Source: Deltaproteobacteria bacterium (GTDB lineage: Bacteria; Myxococcota_A; Polyangia; Polyangiales; Ga0077539). From it: DNA of 64,000 bases. Position numbers and translations under genes: made by a program. Within the stretch, counting starts at the first letter, position 1. Each line of letters starts with the position of its first letter. The stretch is from positions 501,496 through 565,495 of the forward strand of contig JAUXYJ010000055.1 of assembly GCA_030694465.1 (NCBI GenBank). Reading direction: 5' to 3'. This document shows positions 36,001 to 44,244 of the stretch, one piece after another. The notes under the pieces are model-generated. The model had not been told where the DNA came from. It did no database searches and saw nothing but the letters and a program-made list of their open reading frames with translations.

Positions 36001-36204
36001 ATGCTCGAGTGCGGGCTGCCGCTCTGCCGAGAGCGCACGCCCGATTGGTTGCGTAGACACAACGGCCAGCGCATCTTTGTGGTGACCGAGCATTCGCGAT
36101 CAGCGAGCATTATCTCGCAGATTCGCACCGCGGGTGGAACCGCGCAGACGGTCACCACCGAGCGCGACAACAACAAGTTTGTCCTCGTCGAGGGGCATCT
36201 CTAG
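33058..36204 (+). CDS. Large GT39-family (ArnT/PMT-like) membrane glycosyltransferase
   Basis: The protein has about 1,048 residues. An N-terminal helix (IPILFGLFTIAGVALAMA) is followed by an acidic/Lys linker with nine DEAKA repeats. Multiple membrane helices come next, and the GT39 signature GLWDPWETHYSEVAREILARDDWITLWW holds the catalytic acidic residues in its first periplasmic loop; SKPILIFWLAALG follows. The C-terminal half has further helices and a soluble end. GT39 enzymes move sugars from polyprenyl phosphate donors to lipid A or protein. It is about twice the usual length. ATG 33058 has GAGG upstream; ATG 32989 is less likely. The acceptor is unknown. Confidence 0.85.
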   Translation: MGLLDQGAIPILFGLFTIAGVALAMARGSKAEPVSPTAEPSEPVSDEAAEESQDEAKADEAKADEAKADEAKADEAKADEAKADEAKADEAKADEAKADEPVKEPAFEPHKPKMRDLGLVGLGLGLLGALMSFRGDVIHPRGEDPSHPLGHYATLLRSGHIPGGVFFGVFFAILAVIGLLGVLGDSPLDLRGDEQSRNDPGMLKPRRWFQREGTWLVLFAAVLYLPMAGAYGLWDPWETHYSEVAREILARDDWITLWWGQEGWFMSKPILIFWLAALGMGAGSTFGLPFWRDMGTGSHEWFIRVPICLFAIGAVYAVYKAVSLAWGRRAGLLCGAVLATMPHFMFLSHQAMTDMPFVAPLVVAMAFLISATITNPEKLVTPRKFTVFGRTLRISFWHLVVGGILLVAVPQVMYLLTRPVMFACPEDATGNCRAILEASRIGPIQLPIEQYWSGSAANSVPGDVSLSVPGSPAWEDRYNQVPGLTSLMQGLIWCILGTLLMLTFRRERREQGLRFAIVYMFSAISFMGKGPAGLGVPEIVLLGFMITSAKWKLLPRIRFFQGIAIFLLVGFPWYIAIYGRLGSEFTDRFIVHDLLNRAFAGVHGDKGTFRYFIWQLGYAMFPWTGLVPIALAGWRLIVPSNATEAQRDVARIALLWFLVTFTLFSMMITKFHHYIFPAVPPSAILVGLVLHRMMGNRRLMPTKKGAATALATFSGIGLSIFGIATTFGPWHGVVAPGATPANGAGPNATLLAAGSPAMGLALLAVGIGVLYLSFQFARESEGALPVLTPGVDVEVGLASPEPPLESGDHPEISQEDREPFIRGGLAMASVGAVAVLALLARDLGFAGSSRPAGFERFIHLFVYNYERQWPVRSYDFTPILRGFGIVAVAVAVLLVIHHTRRHAARMMLAVAACFGFWALDKYMIELSNHWSQRNLFVQYFARREVRASVGSGEDARYWSDAIVAYQMNWKGENFYTGNHAVMLECGLPLCRERTPDWLRRHNGQRIFVVTEHSRSASIISQIRTAGGTAQTVTTERDNNKFVLVEGHL
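33217..33351 (+). repeat. Nine tandem 15-bp units (GACGAAGCGAAAGCT type) encoding DEAKA
   Basis: Units start every 15 bases from 33217 to 33337 and differ only at the last codons (GCT, GCC or GCG). The array stays in frame inside the glycosyltransferase gene. A tenth, diverged unit (GACGAGCCC) follows. Near-identical units suggest recent slippage expansion. Confidence 0.95.
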
Positions 36205-36238
36205 TCGCGAATTTTCAGACCCTACGCTGCGGGCACCG

Positions 36239-37045
36239 ATGATCGATCCATCGCACGACGACGCACTCGAAGGTGCCATGCGACAGGCCTTGGTGGCCAC
36301 GTTTGCGGACCACGTCGAAGACGCGGAGCTGGTGTTGGCAGAAATCTGGCCCTTCGTGGAGTGTGCCACTCGCGCGCTGAAATCATCGGCGCCTTTGCAA
36401 GACGAAGCTTGGCATGAGGCTCGCTCGATGGCTTGGCTTTTTGCTCACCGAATGGGTGACCAGGGCAAGACTGCGTCGCGTGTCACGGCCGGATTTATCG
36501 TGTGGCGCGAGGCGTCGGGCGCGGCGGTCGCGCAGGCCTGTCTCGATGATCTCGCCTCGTTGTGGGTGGATGGATACGCCCGTGGCCGTGAAGATCGTGC
36601 ACGTGCCGAAGGGCAGCGCGCGCTCGCAGACGCGGCGCCCTTGCGTGAGGTCGAAGAGGGGGTGTTCTTGGCCATCGCGGCTGGGCCACTCGATTTTGAA
36701 GGCGCGCAGCGGTTTGCAGAGCGTGTCGCGCGCGAGCTGCACCGGCGCGAAGCTCGCGCCGTGATCCTGGACTTGGGAGAGCTGTTGGATGCGACGGCTG
36801 GCGTGCTGAGCGAGCTCTGGGCGATCGCGAGCGCGGCGCGCATGTTGGGCTCGCGCGCTTACGTCGCGGGCGTGCATGGTGTCATCGGTGAGCTGGTGTT
36901 GGGCGCAGGGATTGCAGACGAGGGCGAGGTTCGCGTGGGGCGTGTGTCCGAGGCGATGGCGCTCGCTCGCGCCGCGCTCGCACCTGCGCCGCAGCGACCC
37001 TTTTGGAAGCGATGGATCAGCCGAGGGCGCCCCGAGCGCTCTTGA
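36239..37045 (+). CDS. STAS-domain protein (RsbR-like)
   Basis: The protein has 268 residues. The N-terminal half is helical ([25 protein letters not shown], resembling the non-haem-globin N-domain of RsbR proteins). The C-terminal half is a STAS domain (about 140-250: [70 protein letters not shown]). STAS proteins of this type work in stressosome-like signalling. The usual phosphorylatable Ser/Thr position is not certain here. ATG 36239 is the natural start; it precedes aspartokinase by 17 bases. Confidence 0.75.
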   Translation: MIDPSHDDALEGAMRQALVATFADHVEDAELVLAEIWPFVECATRALKSSAPLQDEAWHEARSMAWLFAHRMGDQGKTASRVTAGFIVWREASGAAVAQACLDDLASLWVDGYARGREDRARAEGQRALADAAPLREVEEGVFLAIAAGPLDFEGAQRFAERVARELHRREARAVILDLGELLDATAGVLSELWAIASAARMLGSRAYVAGVHGVIGELVLGAGIADEGEVRVGRVSEAMALARAALAPAPQRPFWKRWISRGRPERS

Positions 37046-37062
37046 GATCAGTGAGGACCTCG

Positions 37063-38274
37063 ATGAAGATTCTCGTGCAAAAATACGGTGGATCGTCTGT
37101 AGCAGACATCTCTCGATTGCGTCGCGTCGCCGAGCGCGTCGTGGCGGCCAAGCGTGCCGGTTATGCGGTTTGTGTCGTGGTCAGCGCGATGGGAAAGGCC
37201 ACCGATCAGCTGCTCGCCCAGGCCAGCGAGGTGAGCGCGGCGCCGCCGCGACGTGAGCTGGACATGTTGCTTAGCGTGGGTGAGCGCACCACGATGGCGC
37301 TGCTCGCGATCGCGCTGCACGCGCTGGGAGAAGACGCGATTTCGTTTACGGGCTCTCAGTGCGGGATCATGACAAACGACCGGCACTTCGACGCGCGGAT
37401 TATCGAGGTGCGGCCCTTTCGCATCGAAGACGAGCTCGCGCGAGGGCGTATTGTCATCGTCGCGGGCTATCAGGGCATGAGCTACAAGCGCGAGATCACC
37501 ACCCTGGGTCGCGGCGGAAGTGACACGACGGCGGTGGCGCTCGCGGCCGCGTTGAGCGCTGAGCGCTGCGAGATTTACTCGGATGTGGACGGTGTTTACT
37601 CGGCCGATCCCAGGGTGGTGGACGACGCGAGGCACCTCGGAGAGCTTGGCTACGAAGAGCTGCAAGAGATGGCCGAGGCTGGAGCCAAGGTGCTTAACGC
37701 CGAGGCGGTCGAGTTTGCCAAGCGCCACCGTATCGCGATCTATGCGCGACGCACGGACGACCCGGTAGAGGGCGGTCGTGAGACGGTGGTGAGGCTCGGC
37801 GTCGTGCGCGAAGCGTCGGGCGTACGCGCGGTCGTGAGCGAGGCCAAGATCGCCTATGTGCGCGCGGTCGGGCCCTCGCTCGCGGCGGTCCTCGGGTGCT
37901 GTGGTGCGCAGGGTGTCCCGGTCAAGGAGCTGCATTCGTCAGGAAATTCGCTCGGATTTGTGGTATCGCTCGCACGCGTTCCGGATTGGGCCAAGGGGCG
38001 CGCAGCGCTAGAGGCATTGGGCGACGGGGTCATGGTGCGTGAGGACCTTGGCGCGGTCTCGCTCGTCGGCGATGGGATCACGCGCGATGTGCGTGTGCTC
38101 TCGCGGATGCAAGAGGTGCTCGAGACCTTGGGCGTCGCGGTGGAGAGCTTGGTGACCACGGCGTTTAGGATCAGCGTTCTGGTGGACCGCGCTCAGCTGG
38201 ATGCGCTCACGCGCGCGCTGCATGCGGAGTTTGTCGCGAGCGATGGTGCCAACGTAGCGCTCGAGAGCCAGTGA
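37063..38274 (+). CDS. Aspartate kinase
   Basis: This aspartokinase has 403 residues. The kinase domain begins [20 protein letters not shown] and contains [34 protein letters not shown] and the aspartate-binding region [17 protein letters not shown]. Two ACT domains follow (about 270-400). It phosphorylates L-aspartate in the first step of Lys, Thr and Met synthesis. The length and ACT pair fit the lysine-sensitive LysC class. No other pathway gene is adjacent. Confidence 0.93.
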   Translation: MKILVQKYGGSSVADISRLRRVAERVVAAKRAGYAVCVVVSAMGKATDQLLAQASEVSAAPPRRELDMLLSVGERTTMALLAIALHALGEDAISFTGSQCGIMTNDRHFDARIIEVRPFRIEDELARGRIVIVAGYQGMSYKREITTLGRGGSDTTAVALAAALSAERCEIYSDVDGVYSADPRVVDDARHLGELGYEELQEMAEAGAKVLNAEAVEFAKRHRIAIYARRTDDPVEGGRETVVRLGVVREASGVRAVVSEAKIAYVRAVGPSLAAVLGCCGAQGVPVKELHSSGNSLGFVVSLARVPDWAKGRAALEALGDGVMVREDLGAVSLVGDGITRDVRVLSRMQEVLETLGVAVESLVTTAFRISVLVDRAQLDALTRALHAEFVASDGANVALESQ

Positions 38275-38276
38275 TT

Positions 38277-38939
38277 TTACTCGCTGAGTGCGTGCTGGGT
38301 GATCCACTGGTGCATGGCGATCCCCGAGGCTACTCCGGCGTTGATCGAGCGCGTTGAGCCGAACTGCGCGATCGCGTAGAGCGCGCTGCACGCCTCGCGC
38401 ATAGGGTCTGAGAGGCCCACGCCTTCTTGGCCAAACACGAGCACAGACTGGCGCGGGAGCTGGGATTTTTCGATCGGTTGCGCGCCTGGCAAGAGGTCAA
38501 TGCCGACGATGGCGAGGGCCTCTTCGCGCATGCTTGCGACGAAGTGTGCGACGGTGTCGTGATGCACGATGTGCACGTAGCGGTCTGTGCACATCGCGCC
38601 GCGGCGGTTCCACCGGTGAGCGCCAACGATGTGGATTTTTGCTGCACAAAACGCGTTCGCATTGCGAACGACGGTGCCGATGTTCATGTCGTGTTTCCAG
38701 TTTTCGATGGCGACATGAAAGGCAAATCGGCGCGTGTCGAGGTCCTCGGTGATCGCTTGAACGGACCAATAGCGATAGCGATCGAGGACGTTGCGCGTGT
38801 CGCCTTGTGCCAAGAGCTCCGGGTCTAAACGCGGATCGACAGGCCATGGGAGCGGATGTGGACCGACGCCCACGGCACGAAGCGGCTGTTCTTCAAACGC
38901 GCTGCCGGGGCTCTTGGGAGGGGTGTCTGTTAGGCCCAT
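38277..38939 (-). CDS. SpoU/TrmH-family RNA 2'-O-methyltransferase
   Basis: The protein has 220 residues. The SPOUT-fold motifs are NIGTVVRNANAFCAAKIHIVG (motif 1), LVFGQEGVGLSDPM (motif 2) and FGSTRSINAGVASGIAMHQW (motif 3), which form the knotted SAM site. The N-terminus is short with no extra RNA-binding domain. It methylates a ribose in tRNA or rRNA; the exact target cannot be assigned. It is convergent with aspartokinase, separated by two bases. Confidence 0.9.
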   Translation of the reverse strand: MGLTDTPPKSPGSAFEEQPLRAVGVGPHPLPWPVDPRLDPELLAQGDTRNVLDRYRYWSVQAITEDLDTRRFAFHVAIENWKHDMNIGTVVRNANAFCAAKIHIVGAHRWNRRGAMCTDRYVHIVHHDTVAHFVASMREEALAIVGIDLLPGAQPIEKSQLPRQSVLVFGQEGVGLSDPMREACSALYAIAQFGSTRSINAGVASGIAMHQWITQHALSE

Positions 38940-39002
38940 TGAAAACTCTGTTCGGTGCGTAAACCACCCCCGCTTGGGCGCGTCAACGGAGCCCGCGATG
39001 GC

Positions 39003-40553
39003 TCAAAACGTGTGGGTCCACAGGCTGTTGGGTACGCGCGCTCCGGAGCCGTTGATAAACTCGACCTCGACGGTTCGGGTCATGGGGTTGGCGCGCACCA
39101 CTGTATAGGTTTGAATGTTGTCGAGGACGCGCACTGGCCATTGAGACGCGGTCAATATGGGATTTCCCACGCGGACTGACCCTGATGGGCCCATGAGCAC
39201 TTCCCACACGTTGCTCCACACCCCCGCCGCCTCGACCTTGCAGACGCCTCCGAAATGGACATCGCCTGAGAGCCAGAGCACTCCGTTGAGTCGGTTGCTC
39301 ACGATGTGGTCGAGGATCTCGCGACGCTGCGATGCGTAGCCGTTCCAGTTGTCGCTGTCGCCACCGAGTCGGTTGACGATGGGGACCGAGTTCATGATGA
39401 ACTTGAACACACACGGGGAGTCACGAATCCCTGATTTTAGCCAGTCCATTTGTGTGCGCGAGATGTAGGTCGACGCGCGAGATGGGTCCGTCGAGGCGGT
39501 CGATGGGCGGCGCTCTGCGCGGCAATCCAAGATAAAAATCTCGGCGGTGAGACCCCACCGAAACTTTCGCCAAATGCGGCTCGGGTTTGCGCTGTCGCGG
39601 CGTGTCGCGCGGTGCTCGAAGAAGGCCTGTCGCGCGGTGTCGATCCGCGCGGGGCTAAGCGTCTCTGGATCGTAATTGTTGAGCACTTCGTGGTCGTCCC
39701 ACGTGAGGTAGGTGCCCGTGGACGCGTGCAGCGCGCGCATGCCGGGCGTGTCCCAGCTCGTTGCATATTTGGCGCGATACTCAGTCAAAGTGACCGCGTC
39801 AGCGCCCGCGTCGGCGTAGATGTGATCGCCAAGATGGATAAAGAAATCGAGGTCTGTCCGCGTCCCTGCGTGTGCGAGGACTGGGTGAGGCGCGGCGTTT
39901 TGGTGCGAGCACGAGGTACCTGCGAAGGTGATCGCCGCGAGAGTGTCTGGGGCGAACGCGGTCTGTACAGTCCCGATCGCGCTGCGGCCGATGGGGGCTT
40001 CGATGGGGCCCACGAGAAACGCGTACTTGTGCACTCGATTGGCGTGCAATCCGTTGACGATCGCGCGGACAAATCCCCCGGCTGCGGGTGTGACGACGGC
40101 GTCAAAGCGGACCGCTGCGAGGGTGGTCCCGCTCATTTCGAGGACGCGCAGCGTGATGGGCGCGGTGCCCGTGTAGCGTGTCCAGAACATCACCGAGGTG
40201 TCGGTCGCGTCCCCCGCCATGACCGCGTACGGAAACATGGTCAGGCGCTCGGGGATCGTACGAAAATCAGGGTTGATTGCGGGCGTCCCGGCATCGGGTG
40301 ACGCGTCTTCGTGTGTGTCACCCCGCGTGTCGGTGGCTGCGTCGCTCGCGGTGTCTCCGTCCGTCGCGTCCGAACCCTGCGCGTCGAACTCGGCGTCTGG
40401 TCCAGCGTCAAGGCTCGCCATTGACTGAGCATCCCGGTTGTCGCCGCCATCTCCACCGTCGCCCTCGAGGCCAAGCTCAGGGCCACAGCCCACCGCGGTC
40501 GCGGCGGTGGCGGTCGAGGCCGCCTTGAGCAAGTCACGTCGGGTAAGCTTCAT
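39003..40553 (-). CDS. PhoD-like alkaline phosphatase/phosphodiesterase, Tat-exported
   Basis: ATG 40553 opens with MKLTRRDLLKAASTATAATAVGC, a twin-arginine signal that also has a lipobox-like TAVGC. An Asp/Ala-rich linker follows. The catalytic part shows PhoD features: a beta domain (FWTRYTGTAPITLRVLE), metal ligands in AGTSCSHQ, FFIHLGDHIYAD, LTWDDHEVLNNYD and WLSGDVHFGG. PhoD enzymes hydrolyse phosphate mono- and diesters with Fe/Ca at the active site. A 10-base inverted repeat lies 22 bases upstream. It diverges from a small exported protein gene. Confidence 0.88.
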   Translation of the reverse strand: MKLTRRDLLKAASTATAATAVGCGPELGLEGDGGDGGDNRDAQSMASLDAGPDAEFDAQGSDATDGDTASDAATDTRGDTHEDASPDAGTPAINPDFRTIPERLTMFPYAVMAGDATDTSVMFWTRYTGTAPITLRVLEMSGTTLAAVRFDAVVTPAAGGFVRAIVNGLHANRVHKYAFLVGPIEAPIGRSAIGTVQTAFAPDTLAAITFAGTSCSHQNAAPHPVLAHAGTRTDLDFFIHLGDHIYADAGADAVTLTEYRAKYATSWDTPGMRALHASTGTYLTWDDHEVLNNYDPETLSPARIDTARQAFFEHRATRRDSANPSRIWRKFRWGLTAEIFILDCRAERRPSTASTDPSRASTYISRTQMDWLKSGIRDSPCVFKFIMNSVPIVNRLGGDSDNWNGYASQRREILDHIVSNRLNGVLWLSGDVHFGGVCKVEAAGVWSNVWEVLMGPSGSVRVGNPILTASQWPVRVLDNIQTYTVVRANPMTRTVEVEFINGSGARVPNSLWTHTF

Positions 40554-40574
40554 TGCGCGAGTGTAAACTCGGGG

Positions 40575-40605
40575 ATTCTTGATCGAAGCGGGTTTGATCA
40601 AGAAT
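40575..40605. promoter_or_regulatory. Perfect 10-base inverted repeat (ATTCTTGATC-N11-GATCAAGAAT)
   Basis: Arms at 40575-40584 and 40596-40605 are exactly complementary with an 11-base spacer. The repeat is in the 156-base gap between the divergent phoD-like and small exported-protein genes, just upstream of phoD-like. It could be an operator for both genes or a hairpin in the leader of the phoD-like transcript. No regulator is recognised. Confidence 0.6.
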
Positions 40606-40709
40606 TCTCTTTGTCGCGGTGACTAACCCGAAAGAGCAGCGCGTCTAATGGGTCTATGACCCAGGGTAGCCGCGTGCCAATTCGTGCGAAATTGTCGAAG
40701 ATCTCCGCT

Positions 40710-41255
40710 ATGAAACTATCTCGAAGGAGCCTGGTGTTGGCGGGGTTGTTGGCGACAAGCGTGGCCGGGGCGCAGGTGGTGATTGGCGGCGGCGTGGGAT
40801 TTATCACGGTGTCCATCGCGGGAATGAGCGGAGGCGGTGGCGGAATGGCCGGCGACGCGCGGTTGCCGGTGCTCACGTCCAACGCGCGCTATCAGGTCAC
40901 GTCGCGGTTGGTCACGATCGCAGCGATCAGCCGGCGCAGTGTTGTGAAGCGCATTGAGCTTGAGGTTCCGCAGGCAGAGGCTGGACAGCGGATCGCGCTG
41001 GGGCCAAACACTGGCGCGACGATTCGGATCGTATTGGATGGCAATCGTACGCTGAGCGCTGAGAACGGGCGGGGATTTGTGCAGTTCGATGTGCTCACGC
41101 CGACGCGGGGCGAGGGGCGCTACGAGGGGACGTTTCAGAATGGGCCTACCCCGATGGTTGTGCGTGGGACTTTTCAGGTGAACTTTGATCCGAGCGTCGG
41201 GGGACCCCCACGCGGCGGCAACCCGGGGCCTGGGCCCACGCCGCCTTCGCGGTGA
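40710..41255 (+). CDS. Small exported protein of unknown function
   Basis: The protein has 181 residues. The N-terminus MKLSRRSLVLAGLLATSVAGAQ is a signal peptide, with an RR pair that could also suit Tat. A Gly-rich stretch (VVIGGGVGFITVSIAGMSGGGGGM) follows, then a beta-rich region (VVKRIELEVPQAEAGQRIALG, FVQFDVLTPTRGEGRYEGTF) and a Pro/Gly-rich tail. No family is recognised. It diverges from the phoD-like gene. A longer frame from 40656 is less likely. Confidence 0.68.
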   Translation: MKLSRRSLVLAGLLATSVAGAQVVIGGGVGFITVSIAGMSGGGGGMAGDARLPVLTSNARYQVTSRLVTIAAISRRSVVKRIELEVPQAEAGQRIALGPNTGATIRIVLDGNRTLSAENGRGFVQFDVLTPTRGEGRYEGTFQNGPTPMVVRGTFQVNFDPSVGGPPRGGNPGPGPTPPSR

Positions 41256-41270
41256 CTGCTGGTGATTGAG

Positions 41271-41293
41271 CGCTTGTGTTTGAGTGACAAGCG
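41271..41293. promoter_or_regulatory. Inverted repeat CGCTTGT-N9-ACAAGCG
   Basis: Two perfect 7-base arms lie between the small exported-protein gene and the NtrC-type regulator gene. No T-tract follows, so a factor-independent terminator is unlikely; it may be an operator or a weak hairpin. Confidence 0.35.
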
Positions 41294-41323
41294 GCCAAGC
41301 TCACGCGCAGAGGGAGCGCATCG

Positions 41324-42757
41324 GTGAGTGAATCCAGCGTGGTCTTGGTGGTAGATGACGAGAAGAACATCCGCAGGACGCTTCGGATGGTTTTGGAGGG
41401 CGAGGGGATCGCTGTTCGTGACGCTGCGAGCGCCGAAGAGGCGCTGCCGTGGATCGTTGAGCGCGAGGTGAGCCTGGTGCTCTGCGATCTTCGGCTCGGA
41501 GGCATGAGTGGCCTAGAACTCCTGCAAAAGAGCGGGGGCCAGGTTCCCTTTGTGATGATCTCTGGGCACGCGTCGGTGGCGGACGCGGTCGAGGCGATTC
41601 GTCTGGGCGCGGTGGACTTTTTTGAGAAACCGCTCGACCGAGATCGCGTGCTTTTGTGCGTCAAAAACGCGCTGGCGCGTGTGTCGATGGCGCAAGAGCT
41701 CGCGCTGCTTCGTGCGCAGTTGGGTCCGCGCGAAGAGATGCTGGGTGCCTCGGCGCCGATGCGTGCGCTGCATGCCGCGATCGAGAAGGTCGCGCCGACC
41801 AAGGGCCGCGTGTTGATCCTTGGCGAGTCGGGGACGGGCAAAGAGCTCGTGGCGCGCGCGATCCATCGGCTCTCTCCGCGCAGCGCCAAACCGTTTATCA
41901 AAGTGAACTGCGCTGCGATCCCGGCGGAGCTTGTGGAGAGCGAGCTGTTTGGTCACGAGAAGGGCGCTTTTACCGGGGCTGTGGGCCGAAAGCGTGGGTT
42001 TTTCGAGGCAGCGCACGGCGGTACGCTCTTGCTCGACGAGGTGGGCGATATGCCTTTGAGCGCGCAGGCCAAGGTGCTTCGCGCGCTCCAGCAAGGGGAG
42101 ATCACGAGAGTCGGAAGTGAGCACACGCTTACCGTGGATGTTCGGGTCCTCGCGGCGACGCATCGAGACCTCGCGCAAGAGGTCTCGCGCGGGAGTTTTC
42201 GCGAGGATTTGTTCTTTCGCTTAAACGTTGTACCGCTGCGAGTGCCACCTCTGCGTGAGCGTGGTGATGACGTCGCTCTGCTGGCGCTCAGCTTTGTCGC
42301 GCAGCTCTGCGAAGAGCACGGAATGCGCAGCAAGGTGCTTGAGCCTGCGGTGCTCAGAGCGCTGTGTCAGCGCACGTGGCCGGGCAACGTGAGAGAGCTT
42401 CGCAACCTCGTTGAGCGCATGGTGATCTTGTCCGATGAGTGTATTTCACTCGATGATTTGCCTGATGAAATGCAATCAGATCGCGTCGTGAGAGCGAGCG
42501 CTCTGCAGGTCGAGTCACCGCGAGCGCTTCACGAGTCGATGGATGTGCCAAGCGCAGAGGTGGGGGACGGCGTGTACGTTCGCAGGTCGCTTCGCGATGT
42601 GCGGGACGACGCTGAGCGCGAATACATCCTGCAGACGCTACGCTCGGTCGAGTGGAACATCTCGCGCGCGGCGGCCCTGCTCGACATCGAACGCACGCAT
42701 TTGCACAAGAAACTCAAGGCGTTTGACCTTCGCCGGGACGAGACCGAGCGCAACTAG
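41324..42757 (+). CDS. NtrC-family sigma-54-dependent response regulator
   Basis: The protein has 477 residues. The receiver domain has D55 in LVLCDLRLGG and K in DFFEKPLDR. The AAA+ domain has Walker A GESGTGKE, the sigma-54 contact loop GAFTGA, Walker B GGTLLLDEVGDMPL and the R-finger region. The C-terminal Fis-type HTH is NISRAAALLDIERTHLHKKLKAF. It activates RNA polymerase-sigma-54 promoters when phosphorylated. No kinase gene is adjacent, so its partner is elsewhere. The start is GTG. Confidence 0.94.
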   Translation: MSESSVVLVVDDEKNIRRTLRMVLEGEGIAVRDAASAEEALPWIVEREVSLVLCDLRLGGMSGLELLQKSGGQVPFVMISGHASVADAVEAIRLGAVDFFEKPLDRDRVLLCVKNALARVSMAQELALLRAQLGPREEMLGASAPMRALHAAIEKVAPTKGRVLILGESGTGKELVARAIHRLSPRSAKPFIKVNCAAIPAELVESELFGHEKGAFTGAVGRKRGFFEAAHGGTLLLDEVGDMPLSAQAKVLRALQQGEITRVGSEHTLTVDVRVLAATHRDLAQEVSRGSFREDLFFRLNVVPLRVPPLRERGDDVALLALSFVAQLCEEHGMRSKVLEPAVLRALCQRTWPGNVRELRNLVERMVILSDECISLDDLPDEMQSDRVVRASALQVESPRALHESMDVPSAEVGDGVYVRRSLRDVRDDAEREYILQTLRSVEWNISRAAALLDIERTHLHKKLKAFDLRRDETERN

Positions 42758-42834
42758 GGCGAGGCTGCAATTGCGCGAAGTGGTTGTCACCACGTGCAAG
42801 CGCGCATACAACCTCGCGTGAGAGAACCCACGCG

Positions 42835-43437
42835 ATGACCCCTACCTCACGTTTTTGTGCCCTTGCCCTGTCCCTCACGCTCGGCGCATGCCGAGGCGAT
42901 GGCGGCCAACCCATGCGGCTGCTCACGGCCCCTCCGGCGAGCGCTCAAGCCCCCGCGGAGTCGCCCTTGCGCAATCACTTGCTTCCCAGTGCGGGCGCCG
43001 CGCTCGAGCTCGGCCCGACGACGGTAGGTGCGACCGCGCAGCCCGTCGCGGCACCGCCGACGCCGGCGCCCGATCCTGCGGCGGACGATGTTCCGTCGGG
43101 GCAGCCGCAGGGGGAGCGCGTGCATGTGTCGCACGTGTTGATCATGCACGCGGGCAGCGCGATGCGACCGCCCGAGGTGACGCGCACAGCAGAGCAGGCA
43201 CAGACGTTGGCTGGGCAGCTCTTGGTCCGCGCGCGTGCAGGCGAAGACTTTGCGGCCCTCGCGCGGCAATACAGTGACGAGCCCGGACACGAACGCAAAG
43301 CCGGAGAGCTTGGCGCGATTGGTCGCGGAATGACCGTCGCGCCGTTTGAGCGAGCCGCATTTGCGCTCAGCGTTGGACAGGTCTCCGAGGTCGTGCAGAC
43401 CGAGTTCGGCTACCACATTATCAAGCGAACTCAGTAG
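42835..43437 (+). CDS. Parvulin-type (PpiC) peptidyl-prolyl isomerase lipoprotein
   Basis: The protein has 200 residues. The lipobox LTLGAC (Cys near residue 17) is followed by a Pro/Ala linker. A single rotamase domain occupies the last 110 residues: VHVSHVLIMHAG, ARAGEDFAALARQYSDEPGHERKAGELGAIGRGMTVAPFERAAFALSVGQVSEVVQTEFGYHIIKRTQ. Parvulins isomerise X-Pro bonds and assist folding of exported proteins. Anchoring to the outer membrane is predicted. The natural start is ATG 42835; the frame is open to 42784. Confidence 0.9.
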   Translation: MTPTSRFCALALSLTLGACRGDGGQPMRLLTAPPASAQAPAESPLRNHLLPSAGAALELGPTTVGATAQPVAAPPTPAPDPAADDVPSGQPQGERVHVSHVLIMHAGSAMRPPEVTRTAEQAQTLAGQLLVRARAGEDFAALARQYSDEPGHERKAGELGAIGRGMTVAPFERAAFALSVGQVSEVVQTEFGYHIIKRTQ

Positions 43438-43458
43438 CTCTCGCGCGGGTAACGTTGC

Positions 43459-44244
43459 TCAGGGGGTGAGCCAGCGGCGTCCTAGAAGCGCGCCCAGGGG
43501 CACGCTTAGGACAAAGCTCATCCCGTGCGCAAAGAGCACGTGTGAGCTCGAGGGAGGCGGACAGGACCAGTGCTGAGCGACCGAGACAAGGGCCGCGACG
43601 CTTGTGCCGATGAGCGCGCCTCCGAGGGCGGGATGCACGGGTTCTAGCCGGCGCAGTGGCCAGATGGCCGCGGGGACGAGCGCGAGCGTCGCGATGAGCG
43701 CGAAGACCGCACACTCGACGTGCTGCAAGATGGACCCACCCCAGAAGGGCGCGGTGACCAAGGCGAGAGAAAACCCTGCGAATCCCGCGATATTTACAGC
43801 GCTCGCGAGCGCACGTACCGAGCGCGAGGGGCCGAGGCTGTCTCTGCCACGGGCGAGCACCAGCGCTGCCACAGCCAGTGAAACGAGCGCGACGCCCAGG
43901 GCCGGGCCCCAGGTCTCCGTGTGAGACAGCGAGTGCAGATCTCGACGCGGCACAAACACTCTGGCGCCCACTGCGACTACGAGCGCGGGCGCAAAGGAAG
44001 CGAGCCATCGCATCACGAGCGGTCGGCGAGCGGGACGAATGGTTTGCTGAGTCAACGCCAGCAGAGCGCCATTCATCGGCAGCGAGACGGGAGTCCCAGC
44101 GGACTCGCCCAGCGAGGCGAGCTGATGGTCCAATTGGCCCATTGCTCGGCAGTCGTCGCAGGCGCGTGCGTGAGCTTTCATCTCGGGGCTCATGGCTGCG
44201 CTGGTGACAATGGCTTCAGCGGTGTCGCTGCAGAGGGAGCTCAT
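43459..44244 (-). CDS. Membrane anti-sigma factor with zinc-binding N-terminus
   Basis: The N-terminal cytoplasmic part has H-x3-C-x2-C (HARACDDC), the ZAS-type zinc motif of anti-sigma factors. It is followed by about six hydrophobic segments, an NrsF/DUF1109-like layout. ATG 44244 overlaps the stop of the ECF sigma gene by one base with AGAGG upstream; a GTG at 44247 is possible. By adjacency it should bind and inhibit that sigma factor. The signal that releases it is unknown. Confidence 0.8.
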   Translation of the reverse strand: MSSLCSDTAEAIVTSAAMSPEMKAHARACDDCRAMGQLDHQLASLGESAGTPVSLPMNGALLALTQQTIRPARRPLVMRWLASFAPALVVAVGARVFVPRRDLHSLSHTETWGPALGVALVSLAVAALVLARGRDSLGPSRSVRALASAVNIAGFAGFSLALVTAPFWGGSILQHVECAVFALIATLALVPAAIWPLRRLEPVHPALGGALIGTSVAALVSVAQHWSCPPPSSSHVLFAHGMSFVLSVPLGALLGRRWLTP

